64,000 nt of DNA from Fodinibacter sp963800505 (lineage in GTDB: Bacteria; Actinomycetota; Actinomycetes; Actinomycetales; Dermatophilaceae), in contig CAWDBL010000013.1 of assembly GCA_963800505.1 (NCBI GenBank), positions 214,315 to 278,314 on the forward strand, given 5' to 3'. A program made the translations under genes and the position numbers. Positions within the stretch are counted from its first letter, which is position 1. Each line of letters opens with the position of its first letter. This document shows, one piece after another, positions 58,155-64,000 of this stretch. The notes beneath the pieces are model-generated. The model was not told the DNA's origin. It saw only the letters and a list, made by a program, of their open reading frames with translations, and did no database searches.

Positions 58155-59180
58155 TCACCGGGTGACGGTGACGATGACCTTCCCGCCCGCGGACCCGCTC
58201 TCGACGCGTGCGTGAGCGTCCATGACCGAGGCGAGGTCGTAGCCGTTCGGGTCGAGGATGGGGCGTAGTTGTCCGGCCTCGGCGAGGGCTGCGGCTGCTC
58301 GGAGGATCTCGCCGTGGTGGGCGCGCCCGACTCCTGTGAGCAGCGGGAGCAGGGTGAAGACGCCGGAGTAGCTGGCCCCGCGGAAGCTGAGCGGTGCCAA
58401 GCTGTGGGTGCCCCAGCCGAGGATGCTCACGACGTGGCCGGTGTAGCGGCGCACGGCTTCGAACGAGGCGTCGAGGACCGGCCCGCCCAGGGTGTCGAAG
58501 ATGACGTCGAATCCCTCCCCGTCGGTGGCGGCCGCGACGTACTGCTCGACGGTGGTGGTGCGGTAGTCGATCGGCTCGGCCCCGAGGCGGCGGATCAGGT
58601 CGAGGTCGGCTCCGGTGCCGGTGGCGTAGACCTTCGCCCCGCGGGCTGCCGCGAGCTGGACGGCGATGTGGCCGACGCCGCCGGCCCCTCCGTGGATGAG
58701 GACGGTCTGCCCCTCGTGGACGCCGGCCCGGTCGACGAATCCCTCCCAAGCGGTTACGACCGACAGTGGGAGCGCCGCCGCCTCGGCCATGCTGAGCGAT
58801 GGGGGCTTGGGGGCGAGGAGGTCGGCGTCCACGGCGGCGTATTCGGCCAGCGAGCCTTGGACCTCTCCGACGCCTCCGGTGAGCCCGAAGACCTCGTCGC
58901 CGACCGAGAAGCCATGGACGCCCTCACCGACCTCGGCGACGACACCGGCCAGGTCCAGGCCGAGGACGGCGGGCGGGTTGATGCGTGCGTGCGCTGCACT
59001 GCCGGCGCGGATCTTCGTGTCGAGCGGGTTGACGCCGCTCGCGGCGACGCGCACCACCACCGTGCCGGGCGATGCTGAGGGCCGCGAGAGGCTGCGGAGG
59101 GTGAGCTGGGCGCCGAACTCCTCGAGGACTGCGGCGTTCATCGTCTGGGGGCCGCCGTGGTGGTTCTGGGAGGGGGTCAT
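58155..59180 (-). CDS. Zinc-independent NADP-dependent quinone oxidoreductase (MDR family)
   Basis: 341 residues. N-terminal GroES-like domain (VVRVAASGVNPLDTKIRAG, LGLDLAGVVAEVGEGV) and Rossmann domain with VLIHGGAGGVGHIAVQLA, the QOR motif. No zinc-binding Cys cluster. Likely reduces quinones or alkenals with NADPH. The ATG 59180 overlaps the upstream stop (ATGA) and has GGAAGGGG; an internal ATG at 59141 is possible. Confidence 0.9.
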   Translation of the reverse strand: MTPSQNHHGGPQTMNAAVLEEFGAQLTLRSLSRPSASPGTVVVRVAASGVNPLDTKIRAGSAAHARINPPAVLGLDLAGVVAEVGEGVHGFSVGDEVFGLTGGVGEVQGSLAEYAAVDADLLAPKPPSLSMAEAAALPLSVVTAWEGFVDRAGVHEGQTVLIHGGAGGVGHIAVQLAAARGAKVYATGTGADLDLIRRLGAEPIDYRTTTVEQYVAAATDGEGFDVIFDTLGGPVLDASFEAVRRYTGHVVSILGWGTHSLAPLSFRGASYSGVFTLLPLLTGVGRAHHGEILRAAAALAEAGQLRPILDPNGYDLASVMDAHARVESGSAGGKVIVTVTR

Positions 59181-59491
59181 GACTGCGCCCCTTCCACGTG
59201 CTGCAGGACGGTGGTCATCTGCCAGTCGACGGCGGAGTGGTCGATGGTGTCGTGGACGGGTGAGCCAGCCATCTCGCCGGTGATGCCCGCCGCGCCGGCG
59301 CGTGCGCGGGCGATGTCGTCGTAGGCGACGATGTCGACGATGGTGTCGTCGTCGCGTTGGACGATGCGCCTCCACCTGAATCCGGGCTGGCGTCGCAGGT
59401 AGGCGTTGATGTCGGTGTTGGCGTCGAGGAAGTCGGCGGCGCTGAGGCCGTGGGCCAGTCTCAGGGTGGTGATCTCGAGGACTTCGGTCAT
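59177..59491 (-). CDS. Small ABM-like (dimeric alpha/beta barrel) protein
   Basis: 104 residues. Pattern LEITTLRLAHGLSAADFLDA ... INAYLRRQPGFRWRRIVQRD ... VDIVAYDDIARARAG fits the antibiotic-biosynthesis-monooxygenase/ferredoxin-like dimeric fold, but catalytic residues cannot be assigned. Coupled to the quinone oxidoreductase gene by a 4-base overlap, so it may work on the same metabolite. Confidence 0.7.
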   Translation of the reverse strand: MTEVLEITTLRLAHGLSAADFLDANTDINAYLRRQPGFRWRRIVQRDDDTIVDIVAYDDIARARAGAAGITGEMAGSPVHDTIDHSAVDWQMTTVLQHVEGAQS

Positions 59492-59638
59492 GGTTGCTCC
59501 TGGTGGAGGGCTTTCGCGGTGATGCGCCAGGTTGGTGCTGCCGCTTCCGCCATGGTGCGGTGCGTCGGGAGGCCCAACATCAGTCGATTGACCGTCTCGA
59601 CCGGGCGGGCATCAGAGCCCCTGTGGGCTCGGTCCACG

Positions 59639-62430
59639 TCAGTAGCCGCGTGAGGTGAGGGCGTCTCGCAGCGCAGCCCTGGACGTGATCCCGAGCTTCG
59701 GGAAGATTCGGTAGAGGTGGGCTCCGACGGTGCGGGGTGACAGGAACAGTTGCAGGCCGATCTCGCGGTTGCTCAGGCCGGTCGCGGCGAGGCGGGCGAT
59801 CTGCAGCTCTTGGGCGGTGAGCTCGGTTGCGTGCTCGGCCCCGACCCGGCGGGTGGGGCCGGTGGCGCCGAGCATGGCGTCCGCCCGGGCGCACCAGGGC
59901 GCAGCGTCCAGAAGTGAGAACCGCTGTCGGGCACGGCTCAGGATGGGGCGGGCCTGGCGCATGGCCCGGTTGAGTCTGAGGCGTTCCCCGTAGGCGAGCT
60001 CGAGCCGGCCGAGATGGAACGGCCACCGGGTGGACGACGGGTTCTCGAGGATGGCGTCGAAGAGCTGCGGGTGGTCGGCGTCGTCGGCAGCCAGGGCTTG
60101 GGCTCCACGCCACAGAAAGTTGGATCGGGGTGACAGCCCTGGGATGCCGGCGTCGGCGGCGGCGCGCACGTGCAGTCGCGCCGCCTCGAGCTCGCCGCAG
60201 CGCACGGCGGCCTCGACAAGGTCCATGACCATCCTCGGCGTCTGCTGCCCGTGGGGCGGAAAGGTCCCGGGTGCGCTGATGGAGCTGTAGGCGTCGAGCG
60301 CGTCCCGGTAGCGCGCTTGACCAAGGGCCGCCAGACCGTCCGCCTCAGCGGTGGAGGCACGAACGGCCAGGGCGTTGCGTGGCAGAGCCCACTGCAGCGC
60401 ACGGCTTCGGGCGTCGGTGAAGTGGGCGAAGTCCCCGCGCGCGGCCGCGAGCAGCATTCCGGGGAAGCGGGCACGCCACAGCAGCATCGCGAAGTCGCGC
60501 TCCTCGCAGATGCGGACGGCCTCCTCGGCGTGCGCGGCGGCCTCGTCCCAGGCCCCGGCGAAGAAGTGGTCCACGGCGAGCATCAGGAGTGCTCGAACCG
60601 ACTGTGCCACGGTGTCACCGAGCCGGCCGGCTTCGACGAGCCGCTCGAGAGGCGCTCGCGGCAGGTCACCGATGTACCACCGTGCCTGAGCGACCTGGAC
60701 CACAGCCAGCGGGCTCGTCGTCTCGTCGAGGGACTCGACCATCCGGTCCAGCTCCCTCAGCATCTCGGGGGTGGACCGGACCGGGTCGGCGTACGTCGTG
60801 GTCGCCAGCCGCACCGGCGCCGACAGGACCTCGCGGAAGCGTGCGACGGCCGCGTCGAAGGCGGTCCAGAGCTGCGGCCGGCCGCCGAAGGAGCACACCG
60901 ACATCAGCGTCAGCACGGCATTCTCGATGGCCCGGACATCGGTCTCTCCGTCCGTCGCGGAAACGGACGCCTGGTTCAAGGCGCCTACGAGGATCCCGTG
61001 GGTGGTGTCGACGTCTCCCTCGTTGTTGAGCAGGCGAGAGGCGGCAGCGACGGCGACCTGCAGGGTCTGCGTGGCGTCCGGGTCCTCGGCGCGGGCGCGG
61101 TCCAGCAGCGCGGCCGCGCCACTGAGGTTTCCGGTCACGTGCGCACCGACGAACGCCGCCTGCGCCAGCCGTCGCGCCCGTTGCGCCGGTGCCGGGCTGA
61201 GTTCGGCCGCACGCAGCAGCAGCGCGCTGGCCCGCACGCCGTCACCGCGGTCCAGCGTCCTGGTGGCGAGGCCCTCGAGAGGGCCAGCCACTGTCTCGTC
61301 GGGAGCCAAGGCTGCTTCGGCCCGATGGAGCGAACGGACGTCGGCGTCCTCGGCCAGCTCGGCCAGGCGCCGGTGCGCGGCCCGCTTCTCGTTCGCGGAG
61401 GCGAGGTCGACGACCGCTGCGCGGACCAGCGGATGGGCGAAGACCACCCGGTTGGTGCGGCGGTCAACCGTGACGAGGCCGCTGGACTCGGCAGGTTCCA
61501 GGTCGACCTCCGAGGCGGCGACAACCCGCATGAGGGCAGCTCCCGCCCCGTGGTCCAGGGCGGCGAGCAGCAGCAACCGGCGGGTCGGCGCGGGCAGCGC
61601 GGAGACTCGGTCGGCGAAGAGCCGCCGCAACCGCACGGTGAGCGGCAGCGTGGGCGGCAGTGCGTCGGCCCCGGAGCGTTGCTCGGCGGTCAGGGCGCGC
61701 TGCAGCTCGAGGATGGCCAGTGGGTTGCCCCCGGCCTCGGCGACGATGCGGTGCCGGACCGCCGTTTGCAGTCTTGGCCGAGTCTCCCGAAGCAGCTCGG
61801 CTGCGGCGTGGTCGTCCAGGGGCGGCACCCGGAGCTCGGGGATCGTGGAGCGGTCGAAGAAGCTCTCCTCGTTGGCTCGCTGGGCCAGCAGCATGCCGGT
61901 CCGGGTGCCCGGCAGGCGCCGCGCGATGAGGCTGAGGACGCCGGCGGTGGCGCGGTCCATCCAGTGGATGTCGTCGAGCACCAGCAACACCGGGGACTGC
62001 GCCGAGAGCTGCTGGAGCAGCGCCAAGGTCGCGCTGGTGAGCAGGAGCCGCTCCGGCGGGGCGCCGTGCGCAGGCCCAGCGCCGTCTCCAGGGCAGCCCG
62101 GTGCGGCTCGGACAGCGACGAGAGGCCGGTTGCATCGGGTACCAACAGCTGGTGAAGCCCCGCGAAGCTGAGGTCGGCCTCGAACTCGGCACCAGCGACG
62201 TGGCGCACGAGTGCTCCTCGTTCCTGCACGGCTCGCTGGGCGGCGGCCCCAAGCAGCGCGGACTTGCCGATGCCCGGCTCGCCGGTGACGATCAGGGCCG
62301 CGCCGTCAGTCGCCGCCTGCTCCAGGAAGGCGTCGAGCACCGCCAGCTCGACGGCGCGGCCGGAGAGCGACGGTAAGGGCGGAGGTGCCTCACCGGGTGC
62401 GAGCACCCGACTATCCTGCCGTGCGACCAC
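59639..62430 (-). pseudogene. LuxR-family ATPase regulator (LAL type) broken by one frameshift
   Basis: Intact length would be about 930 residues. The N-terminal frame (62430 downward) carries LSGRAVELAVLDAFLEQ and Walker A VTGEPGIGKSALLG. At about 62066 the correct reading moves by one base: LRT in one frame continues as GAPPERLLLTSATLALLQQ in the next. Walker B VLLVLDDIHWMDRA follows, then a TPR-like region and the C-terminal LuxR helix-turn-helix (LTAQELQIARLAATGLSNRE). Either a real inactivating deletion or a sequencing error. LAL proteins activate local operons on binding an inducer; the divergent/adjacent SDR-QOR genes are candidates. Confidence 0.75.
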
Positions 62431-62589
62431 TCGGCTGAAAAGGCATCCTGTCTAGCCCTTCGCCCCGCAGTCTGGAGTTGGAGCGTTTACGGCTGCCCTG
62501 CTCTCGCCGCGCCGGCAGCGGATTGCTGGCGCGGCGAGACGGGAAGATGTGACTGGGCACAGTCTACCGGGGGTGGACCGGCCAGCAGG

Positions 62590-63416
62590 TCAGGACTTAA
62601 TGAAGTCCAGCAGGGCCGGGTTCACGACCTCGGGGTGGGTCCAGGCGATGTTGTGCGGACCGTCCGTGACCGTGACGACCTGCAGGCCGGCGATCATGCC
62701 GGGCAGCCGGGCGGCGGTCGCCTCGTAGGGCAGGATCCGGTCCGAGTCGCCGTGGATGACCAGGGTCGGCACGTCGATCTTGGCGACGTCGGCTCGGAAG
62801 TCGGTCAGCCACGTGTCGACGCAGGCCAGTGGCGTACGGGCCCGCTGCAGCGCCATCGCGAAGCGGCCTGCCACGCGGGCTCGCTGATCCGCGTCCCGCC
62901 GAGGACGTCGACGTTGAAGAAGTCGTCGAGGAAGGCCTTGAAGTAGGCCGGGCGGTCCTCGACGATCGCGGCCTTGATCCCCTCGAAGACCGAGCGGTCG
63001 ACGCCCTCGGGGTTGTCGTCGGCCTTGAGCAGGAACGGCGGCACCGCCGCCATGAGGACGGCCTTGGCAACCCGGTCGGAGCCGTGGCGGCCGAGGTAGC
63101 GGGTGACCTCTCCGGTTCCCATCGAGAACCCGACGAGCACGACGTCCCGCAGGTCAAGGTGGTCGAGCAGCTGGCAGGTCGTCGGCGAAGGTGTCGTAGT
63201 CGAACCCGACCGTCGTGTTGCTGGACTCGCCGAAGCCCCGACGGTCGTAGGAGATGACCCGGTAGCCGGCCTCGAGCAGGACGCGTTCCTGCTTGTCCCA
63301 CGAGCGCCCGTCGAGCGGGAACCCGTGGATGAGCACCACCGGTTGGCCGATGCCGTGGTCCTCGTAGTAGATCTCGATGTCGTGGTCGTTCTCGGGCCGA
63401 CGGTCACGATGGGCAT
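62590..63416 (-). pseudogene. Alpha/beta hydrolase (haloperoxidase-like) with three frameshifts
   Basis: About 275 residues if repaired. Start ATG 63416 follows AGGAGG. Three frames must be joined: MPIVTVG then NDHDIEIYYEDHGIGQPVVL (shift near 63395), then at about 63173 into LLDHLDLRDVVLVGFSMGTG, and near 62876 into AGRFAMALQRARTPLACVDT. Catalytic Ser in VGFSMG, Asp in VIHGDSDRILP and His in GPHNIAWTHPE are all present. It resembles the non-heme chloroperoxidase/arylesterase group. Three one-base changes in one gene, beside another broken gene, suggest decay or local sequence error. Confidence 0.75.
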
Positions 63417-63730
63417 GGGAACCTCCTGGGGAGTGGTTGACACCGGCGAAGTGGCGTCGCCGAGGGGCATCACGGAGGGGCGGCTGACAGTGCGCTCCTA
63501 CGGGCCCGTCTCCGACTCTGCTGGCAGCAGGTGCGCCGGTCATCAGTCACCTGACTGCAACCCGGCAACGCCGACCGTGAGACCTCCGGACATCTGACCC
63601 GCCGAGACGCGCCATCCAGCGCCCGGGGCCGAGCGATCTCCCATCCGCTATTGCCGCACATCTTGAACCAGGCGTCTTGGCGAGAAGGGCCTTGGCGGGA
63701 TGCGTCCGTCAGGCGAATCGGATTAGTCCG
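63417..63730. other. Gene-free stretch in island
   Basis: 314 bases. Short frames only, none with a family resemblance or ribosome site. It contains the upstream region of the broken hydrolase; no convincing promoter or repeat seen. Confidence 0.5.
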
Positions 63731-63815
63731 TCAGGTGACGGGCGTGCCGATCCGCACCAAGTTGCCGCTGCGGTCGACGAGTGCGAACTCGCGCATACGG
63801 TAATCAGTGGTCACA
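63731..63815 (-). pseudogene. VOC/glyoxalase-bleomycin-resistance family C-terminal fragment
   Basis: The last 28 codons of a VOC-family gene: DYRMREFALVDRSGNLVRIG then TPVT and stop. 'REFALVDPDGNLVRIG' is the usual last strand of bleomycin-resistance-like proteins, whose Glu is a metal ligand. No upstream part: beyond about 63820 the DNA belongs to another fragment on the opposite strand. Confidence 0.6.
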
Positions 63816-63821
63816 ACGGTT

Positions 63822-63986
63822 CGATGCGACTACCGGTGGCTGCGCCGGGAGCGGCGGCGGTCGCAGGCAGTAGGCCAGCTCCGGCGCGCCCACGAGCTCT
63901 CGTCACAGATCGGGTTACAGACCTTTGCCGAGCGGGCGGCCGAAGAGCTGCGGGCAGTGGGAGAACCGGTGTCGAGTCCCATGTAG
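63822..63986 (+). pseudogene. C-terminal fragment of a LuxR/AAA (LAL-type) regulator lacking its HTH
   Basis: Frame reading DYRWLRRERRRSQAVGQLRR then AHELSSQIGLQTFAERAAEE and ELRAVGEPV to a TAG at 63984-63986. This is the terminal TPR pair that in LAL regulators stands just before the LuxR helix-turn-helix, which is missing here. No start codon. It abuts the VOC fragment. Confidence 0.55.
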
Positions 63987-64000
63987 GGCTCCGCCTCCAA

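Noticed and set aside
60170..62155. 661-codon plus-strand frame opposite the LuxR regulator
   Set aside because: Antisense shadow with biased composition; the minus-strand frames carry Walker and HTH motifs.
55417..64000. Prophage
   Set aside because: No capsid, tail, terminase, lysis or integrase gene is present; the genes are metabolic and regulatory.

Overview
The window is high-GC actinobacterial DNA. The clues are near-exclusive G/C third codon positions, GTG and TTG starts with GGAGG-type ribosome sites, a mycothiol-dependent isomerase-family enzyme, GTP-type PEP carboxykinase, dCTP deaminase, LytR-CpsA-Psr and class B PBP genes, and an EtfD-type membrane Fe-S oxidoreductase. A member of Micrococcales (Intrasporangiaceae-like) is my best guess, but no rRNA or other decisive marker is present.

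Layout. 0-7.8 kb: a partial MarR regulator, a small SRPBCC/maleylpyruvate-isomerase-like operon, a CopD-CtaG copper/cytochrome-oxidase assembly protein, a nitrilase-family hydrolase, an AbiEi/DUF559-like protein and a GlcD-like FAD oxidase. Five copies of a 44-bp palindromic repeat lie between these genes. 7.9-20.6 kb: an acyl-CoA dehydrogenase, LtrA, a flippase-like membrane protein, a dacB remnant beside tRNA-Gly, dcd, an MFS pump and a four-gene osmoprotectant ABC transporter. 20.7-27.7 kb: etfD with a repetitive tail, a YCII/ECF42-type sigma pair and cysK-cysE.

27.6-39.3 kb is the most unusual part. It holds two tandem copies of a four-gene minus-strand operon: a cytosolic subtilisin-like protease with a glycine/aromatic repeat linker, an ECF sigma factor, a small uncharacterised protein and a TPR-CHAT protease. 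Gene order, one- to four-base overlaps, upstream DNA with hairpins, and even an apparent AUC start for the CHAT gene are shared by both copies. The set TPR-CHAT protease + sigma factor + small partner recalls the protease/sigma module of type III-E CRISPR (Csx29/Csx30/CASP-sigma), but with a subtilase and no CRISPR. I read it as a candidate proteolytic signalling or defence cassette.

39.3-55.4 kb: a LacI-controlled fructose/ribose-type ABC importer with two matching operators, a universal stress protein, a cold-shock protein, a PBP, an LCP enzyme, a PhoP-like two-component pair and pckG, with tRNA-Ser (UGA), tRNA-Ser (GCU) and tRNA-Arg (ACG). 55.4-64 kb, beyond tRNA-Arg, looks like a decaying accessory island. 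It has a tandem 12-bp repeat next to the tRNA, a TDT-family transporter, an SDR and a quinone oxidoreductase. It also has a frameshifted LuxR-AAA regulator, an alpha/beta hydrolase with three frameshifts, and two gene fragments that abut each other.

Genes that seem to work together: the acyl-CoA dehydrogenase and etfD (beta-oxidation electron flow, with a similar upstream palindrome), cysE-cysK (cysteine synthesis), the opu-like operon (osmoprotection), lacI plus the sugar importer, and each subtilase/sigma/CHAT operon.
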